Assembly: GCF_002929305.1 (NCBI RefSeq)
Contig: NZ_PJIO01000005.1
Coordinates: 229,568 to 293,567 of the forward strand
Reading direction: 5' to 3'
Length of the DNA: 64,000 bases
Source: Arthrobacter sp. GMC3
Lineage (GTDB): Bacteria; Actinomycetota; Actinomycetes; Actinomycetales; Micrococcaceae
The first letter of the stretch is position 1; each line of letters opens with the position of its first letter. Positions 9,660-17,944 of this stretch are shown here, in pieces. The translations under genes and the position numbers were made by a program. The notes under the pieces are model-generated. The model did not search any database. It worked only from the letters and a program-made list of their open reading frames with translations, and was not told the origin of the DNA.

Positions 9660-10244
9660 TCAGGAACCTGCACGGGCTACCGCTTCAAGCTCGGCGCGGT
9701 AGGCAAGCCATTGTTCCGGCGTACGGTTTGAGACGTTTAGATCCAGCGGACCGTTGCCAGTGGAACCATCTATCAGTTCGCGAAGGATATCCGCATGGCC
9801 TGCATGCCGTGCGGTCTCCACACACATGTGGACCAGGATCTGGTGGAGCGTCACCTGTCGCCGCTCGGCGCTCCACCACGGCACCTCCCCCACTGCGTCT
9901 AGGGGGAGCAATCCGATGGTCTCGTCGCTGTGGCGGGCTGAAAACTCGTGGAATTCCACAATGTCGGCCCGGCTTTCCTGCGGGCCTGCCCACATGTCAG
10001 CATCCATGGGTGCGCCATCGGCCATCCACGGCATCTCCGCACCACTGGGGCGCCCAAAAACCAGGCCAAAGTACTCAACTTGGACGCTGCTGACGTGTTT
10101 GACCAACCCCAGCAGATTGGTGCCGGTGGGTGTCATGGGTCGGCGCACGTCGTAGTCGCTCAGTCCGTCCAACTTTGCCAGAAGGTCCGCACGACGAGCA
10201 CGCAAGTATCCAAGAAGAACAGTTTTTTCATCCATACTGGCCAC
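9660..10244 (-). CDS. DinB-like protein (DUF664 family)
   Basis: 194 residues. The helical DinB/DUF664 pattern is visible: GTNLLGLVKHVSSVQVEYFG, then TLHQILVHMCVETARHAGHADILRELIDG, whose His residues correspond to the usual metal triad of this fold. Family members include thiol-dependent transferases (mycothiol or bacillithiol), but no function is fixed for this protein. Its GTG start shares one base with the stop of the TetR gene (TAGTG), so translation is probably coupled. An ATG three codons later is an alternative start; neither has a clear ribosome-binding site. Confidence 0.75.
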   Translation of the reverse strand: MASMDEKTVLLGYLRARRADLLAKLDGLSDYDVRRPMTPTGTNLLGLVKHVSSVQVEYFGLVFGRPSGAEMPWMADGAPMDADMWAGPQESRADIVEFHEFSARHSDETIGLLPLDAVGEVPWWSAERRQVTLHQILVHMCVETARHAGHADILRELIDGSTGNGPLDLNVSNRTPEQWLAYRAELEAVARAGS

Positions 10245-10948
10245 TATGGCGTAATACCAACCATTTGTGCCAGCAATTGCAGGTGGGCGTCAAAAAGTGC
10301 TGCCGGATCGCTAAACGTTGCTGGTCCATACTGGCCGAAAACCTCGAAGTTCACGACCCCGAAAAGAGCCGCCCATACCAGCACTCCCCGGGTGAGCGAT
10401 GCATCATCAAGCGGCAGTCCAAGCTCGGCCCGGACGGCATTGAAATCGGCGGCCAGGGCATCCGTGGGCCGCCCCGCGGGGCCGCTTTGAGCCACTAGTG
10501 CCCCGGCCTGCTGGGCGCCTTGGAAGATTCGCACCAGCTGCCCGATCACCCGGGTTCCCGGGGCGGTGGTTTGCTCCGGCGGCGCCTGGTACCCGGGCAC
10601 AGGTGAGCCAAAAAGCAAGCCATAGCGGGCCGGCTCGGCCAATCCCCATTCTCGAACAGCCCGGCCCAAAGCCTGAAACTGCCCGTAAAAATCGTCGTCT
10701 GGTACGGCCTTAAGGGCGGCGTCAACACTCTCGCCGAGGGCGTTGTAGCCGTCAACCACCAGGAGCGTGAGTAGCTCATCGCGGTTCTTGACGTACCTGT
10801 ACACAGCGGAGGACACCACACCCAGGTCACGCGCCACGGCACGCAGCGACAATCCGGCGGCCCCGTGGAGCGCCAAATGCCTGCGCCCGATGCGCACGAT
10901 CTCCTCCATGGTTGCCAGCCTGGCCCGTTCGCGCGGTGTTTGTGTCAT
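10244..10948 (-). CDS. TetR/AcrR-family repressor
   Basis: 234 residues from the chosen ATG. The N-terminal helix-turn-helix is ATMEEIVRIGRRHLALHG...SLRAVARDLGVVSSAVYRYVKNRDELLTLLV, followed by a helical ligand-binding domain of the TetR_C_13/WHG type. It is divergent from an NAD(P)-binding reductase gene. The intergenic region carries two matching palindromes and a half-site that fit its operators, so it most likely represses both itself and the reductase. Upstream in-frame starts exist but fall inside the operator region. Confidence 0.83.
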   Translation of the reverse strand: MTQTPRERARLATMEEIVRIGRRHLALHGAAGLSLRAVARDLGVVSSAVYRYVKNRDELLTLLVVDGYNALGESVDAALKAVPDDDFYGQFQALGRAVREWGLAEPARYGLLFGSPVPGYQAPPEQTTAPGTRVIGQLVRIFQGAQQAGALVAQSGPAGRPTDALAADFNAVRAELGLPLDDASLTRGVLVWAALFGVVNFEVFGQYGPATFSDPAALFDAHLQLLAQMVGITP

Positions 10949-10970
10949 GACCCCAAGTTTTAGACATTTT

Positions 10971-11052
10971 GAGAGCATCGTCAACTTTTGTGAGCACTGC
11001 TCTTGACATTATCGACACGCGGGGTCATTGTTAATTGGAGAGCAGTGCTCTC
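10971..11052. promoter_or_regulatory. TetR operators around the divergent promoter
   Basis: Site 2 is GAGAGCA-g-TGCTCTC (11038-11052, perfect 7-bp arms). Site 1 is GAGCA-c-TGCTC (10992-11002). A half-site GAGAGCA lies at 10971-10977. The centres of sites 1 and 2 are 48 bp apart. TTGACA (11003-11008) with CATTGT 17 bp later gives a plus-strand promoter whose start point would fall on site 2, a classic repressor layout. Confidence 0.75.
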
Positions 11053-11083
11053 AAATTGGTGAGCAGGCGGAATGGAGAACACA

Positions 11084-12013
11084 ATGAACGCGATCAAGGT
11101 TGTGACAGGTGCTGGCCCGGTGGGTTGGAGTGTCGCCAGCGCTCTGGCCGCGGCTGGCCAAAACGTGCGGCTCCTGACCCGTTCCGGCTCAGGGCCAGAC
11201 CACCCCCTGATCGATCGCCGCCGCGTTGATGTCGGCGATCCGGCACAACTCAGGCCCGCCATCGAGGGAGCAGACGCTGTGTTTCATTGCATCCACGGCT
11301 CAAAGTACCGGGCCGAAACCTGGCTCCAGGAGCTTCCCGGAGCAGAGCAGGTGGTGTTGGCTGCGGCCGGTGAAATGGGCGCCGTCGTCGTCTTCCCGGA
11401 AAGTCTTTACTCTTACTCCGCACCGGAAAATCTTATGAAGGAGACCAGTCCCCGGGAAGCAACCGGGGGAAAGCGCGGCGTCAGGACGCAATTGCTTGCC
11501 GCCCGAGACGCCTCCGTAACGCCCACTGTCAGCGTGGTGGCATCTGACTTCTTCGGCCCTCAGGTTCGCAATGCCTATGCAGGCGAGCGGATGGTGCCGC
11601 CCATTCTGGCAGGCAAGACCGTGCGGGTGCTCGGCAGCGCCGACATGCCGCACTCGTTTACGTACGTTCCCGATCTTGCCGCCGCCATGATTGCCGCCTC
11701 CACAACCGCCAGCGCATGGAACACGGTACTGCACGCGCCCACGGGCCCAGTCCTGTCCCAGCGGGCCCTGGCCGCTGCTTTTGCCTCAGCCGCCGACCTG
11801 CCGGATCCGAAAATCGGCACCGTACCGGGTTGGGTCATCGAGACGGCGGGCTTGTTCTCCAAGGACATGCAGGAGCTGACGGAGACGGCATATCAGCTGC
11901 GGGAGCCGTTCGTCATGGACTCTGCCGCGAGTGAGGAGCTTCTACACCTGGCGCCGACCGCATTGGATATTGCGGCCAAGGAAACCGTTAATTGGTGGCG
12001 CGATCAGGCTTAG
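11084..12013 (+). CDS. NAD(P)-binding epimerase/reductase (extended SDR-like)
   Basis: 309 residues from the ATG with GGAG 6 nt upstream; an ATG 12 nt earlier is the alternative. The N-terminal Rossmann motif is TGAGPVGWSVASALAAAG, followed by VFHCIHGSKY, a FPESLYSYSAP segment and HSFTYVPDLAAAM, as in NAD-dependent epimerase/dehydratase-like proteins. The usual YxxxK catalytic pair is not evident (SLYSYSAP occupies the area), so it may be an atypical reductase or a binding protein. It is controlled by the divergent TetR repressor. Its last 26 bases overlap the convergent membrane gene. Confidence 0.72.
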   Translation: MNAIKVVTGAGPVGWSVASALAAAGQNVRLLTRSGSGPDHPLIDRRRVDVGDPAQLRPAIEGADAVFHCIHGSKYRAETWLQELPGAEQVVLAAAGEMGAVVVFPESLYSYSAPENLMKETSPREATGGKRGVRTQLLAARDASVTPTVSVVASDFFGPQVRNAYAGERMVPPILAGKTVRVLGSADMPHSFTYVPDLAAAMIAASTTASAWNTVLHAPTGPVLSQRALAAAFASAADLPDPKIGTVPGWVIETAGLFSKDMQELTETAYQLREPFVMDSAASEELLHLAPTALDIAAKETVNWWRDQA

Positions 12014-12623
12014 GTTCATCGACGCTGCGGCGGCGCCGCACGCGAACCGTTTGAATCACCATGATGGGAATGAGCATGACAGCGAGCAGAGGACTGCCGA
12101 CGGCGGCCACCGCAAGAGCCGCTGCGATGGAGAACGTCACACCGCCCCCGCGTCCCAGACCCAGGGATCCTCCTCCGCCGGCGCTGTCCGCCAGGAGGTA
12201 TTCGCCGTCGTACGTGTCCAGCGAATCCGCGCAATTAACCGTGTAGGTGCCGGAACTTGTCGCGGTGAACCAGCGGATTTGTTCGACCCCGGGACGGGCG
12301 GTGTACCACCATAGGGTGTCCGCCCAGCCAAGGTCGCGAACCGAGTACACAGATGTTGGCTCACCGTGAGGTCCTGCCACAGTGCATTCCGCGGTGCCCA
12401 GTAACGCCGATGCTCCCGTTGCCCAGATGCCGATCGTTTCACCGCTACGTGCTTCGTGCACTATCGGGGCCCCAAGGGGCGACGGCGAGGCAGACTCGAT
12501 GGAGCGGTTGATCGGCATTACCCAAAGAACCCAGACCAACACGGCAACCACCACGCTCGCACCAGCAACGAACCAGCCAAATTGCAGGCGCTCACGGCTT
12601 GGCAGCTGCGCCAGCCGGATCAT
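11988..12623 (-). CDS. Membrane protein of unknown function, two TM segments
   Basis: 211 residues, not recognised. One hydrophobic segment near the N-terminus (FGWFVAGASVVVAVLVWVLWV), an extracytoplasmic domain of about 120 residues with two cysteines (GTAECTVAG and YTVNCADSL) that could pair, a Gly-rich stretch, then a second hydrophobic segment and a basic tail (RVRRRR). The start overlaps the stop of the upstream gene (ATGA), so the two membrane proteins form an operon. The 3' end overlaps the convergent reductase gene. Confidence 0.65.
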   Translation of the reverse strand: MIRLAQLPSRERLQFGWFVAGASVVVAVLVWVLWVMPINRSIESASPSPLGAPIVHEARSGETIGIWATGASALLGTAECTVAGPHGEPTSVYSVRDLGWADTLWWYTARPGVEQIRWFTATSSGTYTVNCADSLDTYDGEYLLADSAGGGGSLGLGRGGGVTFSIAAALAVAAVGSPLLAVMLIPIMVIQTVRVRRRRSVDEPKPDRATN

Positions 12624-13669
12624 GAACGGCCCCTAGTCTGCACGCCGCTATCGCTGAGCTCCTTGGCCGATTTGGCCGCAAATATGCTCAGATCCTTTCG
12701 GCGTGTTGGCTGCTTTTCAAGTCCAGCCCCGGCCAGCCTGCGAATGGTTACTTTCGAAAGCGGTGGAAGCTGGGCAAGCACCGTTTTCGGTGTTCGGGCC
12801 AAGCCAGCAAGCAGAGAAATCCTCCGCCCATGGACATGGACTTCAACCCTCGCGTAATCACTCTCGCATCGCCAGATCAACCGATCGAGATCCCGGTAAT
12901 TGATAGTTACATTTTCGGATCCCACCGCAATCCGGATCCGGTCATTGCCAAAAGCAATTGAACAAGGAATTGTTTTGCGGCCCACGATTGCTTTAAAGAT
13001 GAAGTAGCCAGGAAGCCCAATCAACAAGCCAAAAACTATGACGAATAGTTTCGGGCTTGCAAGTTTGAGGAAGAACGCGTCAAAGGACATCAACAGCCAA
13101 AAGGCTAACCCGCTGCCAACCAGGCATACCCCCACCATCACGAAGGTCAGGTTCCGTGTTTGCATTGGAACCGCTGAAAACTGCAGCTGTGTTCCGGGGC
13201 TTGTGTCCTCCCACGCTGGAGCTATCCGAGCAGCTTTGGCCTTTTCTGATGGCTTGGATGCGCTGAAGGTGATCCGGCCCAGCAGACCAAGCCAGATCCA
13301 ACCTGCCGCCGGGACGGACCCCATTTGGAACAAGAAAACCAGCCCACTAGCCTGTTCCGGCAGCTCCTTCAGAAAGCCTTTACCCCAAAACGTCATCCAG
13401 TGAAGAAGTAGCCCCATACCCGCGGCCCCTGCCACATGAAGCACCACACCCAGCCCCGTGTGCTTCATGCCCAGGGTGAAATTGACGAAGGCAAAGCCAC
13501 ACAGCCACCCGCCGACCAACGTCAGCAGGAAAGGCGCTAGATCCATACCGTTCCCAGCCAGATACCACGGCGAAGCAAGCAAAGCGCATAACAACGCCCA
13601 GAGCAGTGGCTTCCGAATCAACCGACCCCACCAAGGGACGGGCACTGGCTGGAGGGGGTCGTATGACAT
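12620..13669 (-). CDS. Polytopic membrane protein of unknown function
   Basis: 349 residues from the chosen ATG (MSYDPLQPVPVPWWGRL). Several hydrophobic segments fill the first half and middle (for example LLWALLCALLASPWYLAG, LVGVCLVGSG-type and LFVIVFGLLIGLPGYFIF). A soluble C-terminal part of about 130 residues follows with a PH-like look (IRIAVGSENVTINYRDLDRLIWRCESDYARVEVHV). No family is recognised. TAGACT lies 7 nt before this ATG without a ribosome-binding site, which suggests a leaderless mRNA and favours this start over the more upstream in-frame ATGs. Confidence 0.65.
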   Translation of the reverse strand: MSYDPLQPVPVPWWGRLIRKPLLWALLCALLASPWYLAGNGMDLAPFLLTLVGGWLCGFAFVNFTLGMKHTGLGVVLHVAGAAGMGLLLHWMTFWGKGFLKELPEQASGLVFLFQMGSVPAAGWIWLGLLGRITFSASKPSEKAKAARIAPAWEDTSPGTQLQFSAVPMQTRNLTFVMVGVCLVGSGLAFWLLMSFDAFFLKLASPKLFVIVFGLLIGLPGYFIFKAIVGRKTIPCSIAFGNDRIRIAVGSENVTINYRDLDRLIWRCESDYARVEVHVHGRRISLLAGLARTPKTVLAQLPPLSKVTIRRLAGAGLEKQPTRRKDLSIFAAKSAKELSDSGVQTRGRS

Positions 13670-13676
13670 AGCGAAC

Positions 13677-13682
13677 AGTCTA
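13677..13682 (-). promoter_or_regulatory. Putative -10 box (TAGACT) of a leaderless mRNA
   Basis: TAGACT on the minus strand, 7 nt before the ATG at 13669. It matches the spacing seen at many other genes in the window. Confidence 0.45.
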
Positions 13683-13870
13683 ACCAACAGTTTCAGAGGC
13701 CGAGTGCCTGTGGGCATTGGGTAATCACTGTCCAATTCTCCAGAGAAACATTGGTGAATATTCGTAAAACTCGCGATTATCAAACGAATATTCGATATCC
13801 TAAATTTTCACGAGCACTGACACAATTCCGCTGAAAAAGAGTAGTGGACCCCACCGCGAGGAGCAACTGC

Positions 13871-15808
13871 ATGACCATTTCTATTCGGCGGCGCTTTGCC
13901 GTCGGTTTCTTTTTGGCCATCGCAGTTCTGCTCGGGCTTATGGCGGTTCCTGCATCGGCGGCTCCGGTGGAACCGCTGGCCACCAGTTGTGACTACGCCA
14001 ACGCGGACGGCGGCGGTAAGTACCCCACCTCGATTTGCTGGATCGATTTCACCGGTTTCAATGCCACCGAAGCTTCCAGCACGGAGGGCCAGAATCTAAC
14101 CATGCCCCTGGGTGAATACACCGTGAGCTTCAACGTCATCCAGCGCAACGTTCCCTCGAAGACCTCCCGTTCGACTGTTGCCAGTGCCCCGGTCGGTCCT
14201 TTCGGAAAGCCGGGCTACTACGACGGCATTGGCGGGAAGCCCTTGCTCTATGCAGAGTCCGGAAACCTCAATGGCGGAGTGAATATTGCCATTCGTGATT
14301 TCTCGATAAGCATCAAAGGCACAAGCGTTGCTGGCTATTCGCTTGTCAGCGCTTCCGCCGAAACCCTTGACGCCTACGACGGGTTCTTCGGCGAGTCCAT
14401 CAATTGGACCTCCGATCAGCCCCTGACCATGATCGATCATGCTGGCGAGTTCACCAGCGGAGGCGGCTGCCTGCTACCGCCGTCCGGCGACGGAACTACC
14501 AATGTCTGGTGCGACGGCGCCAGCGCCGGACAAACAAGTGCCCATGGAGTAATCGTTGCCGCCCCATCCGCCACCACCATTAGCGGTGCGGTCACCATGA
14601 CCAGGGGCGGTGAGCGCGAGGCCGTCGCCTTCGGAGTCCAAACTGCACGCGCCTCCGTGACAAAGCAGGTCGACCGCCGCGTCGACTCCGATGAATCCTT
14701 TGACGTCTCCGTCACTTCCCATGAGGGCCCCTTGCTCGGATCGGCCACTACGGGAACCGCCGCCACAGCCACGACTGGCAGCACCATCGTCATTCCGACC
14801 GGCCCCATCACTTTGGCCGAGGCCGCGTCCGCCGGGTCACCGGGGTCCATGGACTTCTACAACAAGTCGTGGAGCTGCACCAATGCAAGGTCTGGCAGCG
14901 CCACCGTGCTCCCCACAGGTGGCGGCATGAGCAAGACCCTAGATTTGGCCGCAGGCGATGACGTCTCCTGCATTGTCACCAACACCGCCTTGCCAGCAAC
15001 GCTCGCGCTGGAGAAAACAGTGAACGTCACCTCCGCAGCGGTCGGCGATTCCGCAACGTTTGATTTCAAGGTCACGAACACTGGAGAAATTCCCCTGGAC
15101 TCGCTGGCACTTACCGAGGACTCCTTCAGCGGAAGCGGTGCACTTTCGGCCATCTCCTGCCCCACCACCACTCTGCCCCCCGGTGCTTGGACCACCTGCC
15201 ATGCCACCTATGTGGTCACTCAACAAGACGTCGACGCCGGGTTTGTCACCAACACGGCCACAGCCACCGCTCAGCCGGTCAACACCAAAACCGTTGTCAA
15301 CTCAAACCTGTCAACGGTCAAGTTCACCACCCCTGCCACGAGCGCGCTGAATGTGAGCAAGACTGCCGACCGCAGAACGAGCCAGACGGGTGAGAAGATC
15401 ACCTACACCTTGAAAGCTACGAACAGCGGAAAAGTCACCCTGCGCAACGTGACCCTCACAGAGAAGGCCTTCTCCGGCACGGGGACCTTGAGCGGGCTGA
15501 CTTGCGACGCCGCACAACCGGCCACGCTTTCTCCCGGGCAGGTCCTGACATGCACGGCCCGCTACACGGTGACGGCTACGGACACGATCACCCTTAACAA
15601 CACGGTCACCGGAGCCGGAACAGATCCCTCCAATACCGTTCTCACCGGCGACGCCTCTGCCACAGTTACGGTGGTCATGCAAAACCTGGCCGTAACCGGA
15701 TCACAAAACGTTTTCCCCATGCTGGCCACAACGGGTGGCCTGGCCCTTGCCGGTATCCTCTTAGTGGTCGCCGCACGGCGCCGTTCAACGGACTCGGCAA
15801 TCAACTAA
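13871..15808 (+). CDS. Large cell-surface protein with DUF11-type repeats and LAVTG sorting signal
   Basis: 645 residues from the ATG behind GAGGAG. A signal peptide (MTISIRRRF, hydrophobic core, cleavage near VPASA-APVE) is followed by an N-terminal domain of about 230 residues. Next comes a prealbumin-like segment with a Lys/Asp start (ASVTKQVDRRVDSDE), then two DUF11/DUF7507-type repeats that each begin with a Lys-rich strand (LALEKTVNV, LNVSKTADR) and contain a CxxxxxxLPPG or LSPGQxLTC pattern. The C-terminus has LAVTG, a hydrophobic helix and RRR, the layout of a sortase substrate of the LAxTG class common in actinobacteria. Probably a wall-anchored stalk or adhesin. Confidence 0.85.
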   Translation: MTISIRRRFAVGFFLAIAVLLGLMAVPASAAPVEPLATSCDYANADGGGKYPTSICWIDFTGFNATEASSTEGQNLTMPLGEYTVSFNVIQRNVPSKTSRSTVASAPVGPFGKPGYYDGIGGKPLLYAESGNLNGGVNIAIRDFSISIKGTSVAGYSLVSASAETLDAYDGFFGESINWTSDQPLTMIDHAGEFTSGGGCLLPPSGDGTTNVWCDGASAGQTSAHGVIVAAPSATTISGAVTMTRGGEREAVAFGVQTARASVTKQVDRRVDSDESFDVSVTSHEGPLLGSATTGTAATATTGSTIVIPTGPITLAEAASAGSPGSMDFYNKSWSCTNARSGSATVLPTGGGMSKTLDLAAGDDVSCIVTNTALPATLALEKTVNVTSAAVGDSATFDFKVTNTGEIPLDSLALTEDSFSGSGALSAISCPTTTLPPGAWTTCHATYVVTQQDVDAGFVTNTATATAQPVNTKTVVNSNLSTVKFTTPATSALNVSKTADRRTSQTGEKITYTLKATNSGKVTLRNVTLTEKAFSGTGTLSGLTCDAAQPATLSPGQVLTCTARYTVTATDTITLNNTVTGAGTDPSNTVLTGDASATVTVVMQNLAVTGSQNVFPMLATTGGLALAGILLVVAARRRSTDSAIN

Positions 15809-15822
15809 TCCGCAATAACAAG

Positions 15823-15851
15823 GTGCCCTCACTTCACGGTGAGGGCACTTT
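15823..15851. terminator. Bidirectional terminator
   Basis: GTGCCCTCAC (15823-15832) pairs perfectly with GTGAGGGCAC (15839-15848) over a 6-nt loop, followed by TTT. It lies between the surface-protein gene and the convergent MarR gene and can serve both. Confidence 0.8.
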
Positions 15852-15862
15852 GCCGTGCGGGG

Positions 15863-16369
15863 CTACTGCGGTGTCTCGAGCCTCACGGCGATCTTGCGCA
15901 ATAAAGCGGCCAGCTCGGCTTGTTCCCCGGCGTTCAGCCCGGCCAGCATTTCCCTGTCCCGGATGAGGAAGTTCGGAAACAGTGCATCAACAAGTTCCAC
16001 GCCAGCGACGGTGAGAGTCAGGAGCACCACGCGCCCATCGTGCTCCCAGGGCAGGCGCTCGATGAGCCCGCGCTTGACCAGCCTGTCGGCATTTTTGGTG
16101 GTGGATGCCCCGCTGAGCATGGTGGCGGCGGTGACCTCGCTTGCGCGCAGGGCCCTGCCGGCCCTGGCAAGGGTGCACAGGACATCAAATTCAGCGCGGG
16201 TCAGGCCTTCAGGGGCCAGCGCGTGTTCAACCCTTTGAGTCACGAGCGCGGCAATGCGGCTGATCCGTCCCATCACCTCAATACTGGAGACATCCAGTTC
16301 CGGCCTGGTCCGCGCCCATCCTTCCCTAGCCACGTCAACAAAGTCCGCGGCTTCCGCTTCTGCTCTCAT
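15863..16369 (-). CDS. MarR-family transcriptional regulator
   Basis: 168 residues from ATG 16369. The winged helix of MarR proteins is clear: LTRAEFDVLCTLARAG, ASEVTAATMLSGASTTKNADRLVKRGLIERLPWEHDGRVVLLTLTVAG. It is divergent from a FUSC-type exporter, and a perfect 24-bp palindrome lies over the promoters of both, so it most likely represses both until a phenolic or aromatic ligand binds (family inference). A -10-like TAGACT is 7 nt before the ATG with no real ribosome-binding site, pointing to a leaderless mRNA; upstream in-frame starts would run through the operator. Confidence 0.85.
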   Translation of the reverse strand: MRAEAEAADFVDVAREGWARTRPELDVSSIEVMGRISRIAALVTQRVEHALAPEGLTRAEFDVLCTLARAGRALRASEVTAATMLSGASTTKNADRLVKRGLIERLPWEHDGRVVLLTLTVAGVELVDALFPNFLIRDREMLAGLNAGEQAELAALLRKIAVRLETPQ

Positions 16370-16405
16370 ATCCACCAGTCTAGAGAGTAGTCTCACATAG
16401 TTCCC

Positions 16406-16429
16406 ATCTATTTTACTAGTAAAATAGAT
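16406..16429. promoter_or_regulatory. 24-bp perfect palindrome, MarR operator
   Basis: Arms ATCTATTTTACT and AGTAAAATAGAT form an uninterrupted 24-bp palindrome. It overlaps the expected -35 region of the plus-strand FUSC gene (-10 TAGACT at 16432-16437) and sits just at the -35 zone of the minus-strand MarR gene (-10 TAGACT, 16382-16377). Confidence 0.85.
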
Positions 16430-16443
16430 TGTAGACTTGACGT

Positions 16444-17859
16444 ATGACCAACTCACTTCGAATCCGCCACCTTGGCGTCGCCTTGGCCCATCCACTTTCT
16501 GGCAGTGCGTGGCGGAATTCGATGATCATACGACCCGCAGACGCCATATTTGCCCCGGCCCTCAAGGTCGCCGTAGCGGCAACTATAGTGCTCGTGGCAG
16601 GTGGGCTGCTTGGCGATCAGCGCCTCGCCGGCATAGCCGCACTAGGCGCGTTGTCCTCGGCTTTTGGCCGCTACCAGCCCTACAGGCGTCTGGCGCAACA
16701 GCTTGGCGTCGTAGCTGCCGCGCTGCTCACCGCTGCCGGTGTTGGTGCGCTTCTGGCGGCAGCGGGCGCCCCCTTGTGGCTGCAAATCGGACTGCTGTCG
16801 ATGATGGCTGGTGCGGCATCGCATCTCTTCACCGCGCTGCGCATCACCGGTCCGGGTCCTGTCATTTTGGTCTTTGCCGCCTCAGCCGGAGCGGGATTCG
16901 CCACGTCCTTCACCGCTGTACCGCAGGTCTTAGCGGCCGTCGGCCTCGGGGCAGGCGTTGGCTGGCTAGTATCGGTCGCGCCGGTTTTGGTGGTTCCCAT
17001 GGGCCCGGCTCGATTGGCCAGCGCTAGGGCCATCACCGCCGTCGTACGCCTCAACGGGGACGACGGCGAAACCCCTCGCAGGGCAGCCAGCGCCGCCATC
17101 CGCAATGCCCGGGAGGCGATTGCGCTCAGCACCCAGCGGTGGCACTCCCCCGATCGCGGACTCGCAGCTCAGGCTGCCCAGCTCAACGGTTTACTCGATG
17201 AGGCCCAGGCTGTTCTGGACATGGCGGCGGACGTGGACTCCTCCGAGGCCCGTGAACGTCTGGCCCGGCACGAGGTTGCGCTGCGCAAGATCCGCAGCAC
17301 CACCGTTTCTACTGGGACAGGGAGCACTACCAGCGCACCTGCCGAATCGTTTCTGGCCGTGGCTCGTGCCGGAATTGCCTCCAGGAGCAGCGTGCACCAA
17401 GCGCTGCGGATGACGGCGGCATCCGCACTGTCGGGGTGGGTGGCCGTGGCCCTTGGATTGGCGCATCCGCTGTGGGCCTCGATGGGCGCGGTGGCGGTCC
17501 TGCAAGGGCTCAACTACAGGATGGGCGTCCAGCGCGGCATCCAACGGCTACTCGGTAATGTGATTGGCGCGTTGGTGGCAGTGGGGATACTGTCCCTGTC
17601 CTTGGGGTTTTGGCCGTCAGTAGCTCTGGTCGTCGTGCTCCAAACCCTCGCCGAACTGCTGGTTCTGAAGAATTACGCGTTGACCACCATTGCCGTCACG
17701 CCCATGGCGTTGATCATGACAGGACTCGGCAGCCACCTTGGACCGGAGGCCGCCATGATGCGGGTGGCGGATACCTTAGTCGGCGTGGTGATAGGCGTCC
17801 TGGTGGCGGCGTTGAGCATTTCACACGCCGACAAGGCCCACCTGAAGCAAACAATCTGA
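16444..17859 (+). CDS. FUSC-family membrane transporter (aromatic acid exporter type)
   Basis: 471 residues. An N-terminal membrane block of about six segments, a charged central region (about 195-300, with RNAREAIALSTQRWH and EARERLARHEVALRKIR), and a second membrane block ending in SHADKAHLKQTI. This two-block layout, with the GVQRGIQRLLGNVIGALVAVGI segment, is that of FUSC/AaeB-like proteins that export aromatic acids or other small amphiphiles. Expression is probably from a leaderless mRNA: TAGACT ends 6 nt before the ATG, and the MarR palindrome covers the -35. A perfect stem-loop follows the gene. Confidence 0.8.
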   Translation: MTNSLRIRHLGVALAHPLSGSAWRNSMIIRPADAIFAPALKVAVAATIVLVAGGLLGDQRLAGIAALGALSSAFGRYQPYRRLAQQLGVVAAALLTAAGVGALLAAAGAPLWLQIGLLSMMAGAASHLFTALRITGPGPVILVFAASAGAGFATSFTAVPQVLAAVGLGAGVGWLVSVAPVLVVPMGPARLASARAITAVVRLNGDDGETPRRAASAAIRNAREAIALSTQRWHSPDRGLAAQAAQLNGLLDEAQAVLDMAADVDSSEARERLARHEVALRKIRSTTVSTGTGSTTSAPAESFLAVARAGIASRSSVHQALRMTAASALSGWVAVALGLAHPLWASMGAVAVLQGLNYRMGVQRGIQRLLGNVIGALVAVGILSLSLGFWPSVALVVVLQTLAELLVLKNYALTTIAVTPMALIMTGLGSHLGPEAAMMRVADTLVGVVIGVLVAALSISHADKAHLKQTI

Positions 17860-17892
17860 CCGGTCTTTGCCGCCGTCGAACTCATCCAGGGT

Positions 17893-17934
17893 GCAGATAA
17901 TGCGGGCTTTTACCTCAAAACCCGCATTATCTGC
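17893..17934. terminator. Stem-loop terminator between FUSC and LLM oxidoreductase genes
   Basis: A perfect 14-bp stem, GCAGATAATGCGGG (17893-17906) with its complement (17921-17934), whose loop adds TTTT/AAAA pairing. It lies between convergent genes, 34 nt after one stop and 11 nt before the other. Confidence 0.8.
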
Positions 17935-17944
17935 CCACTGAGTG

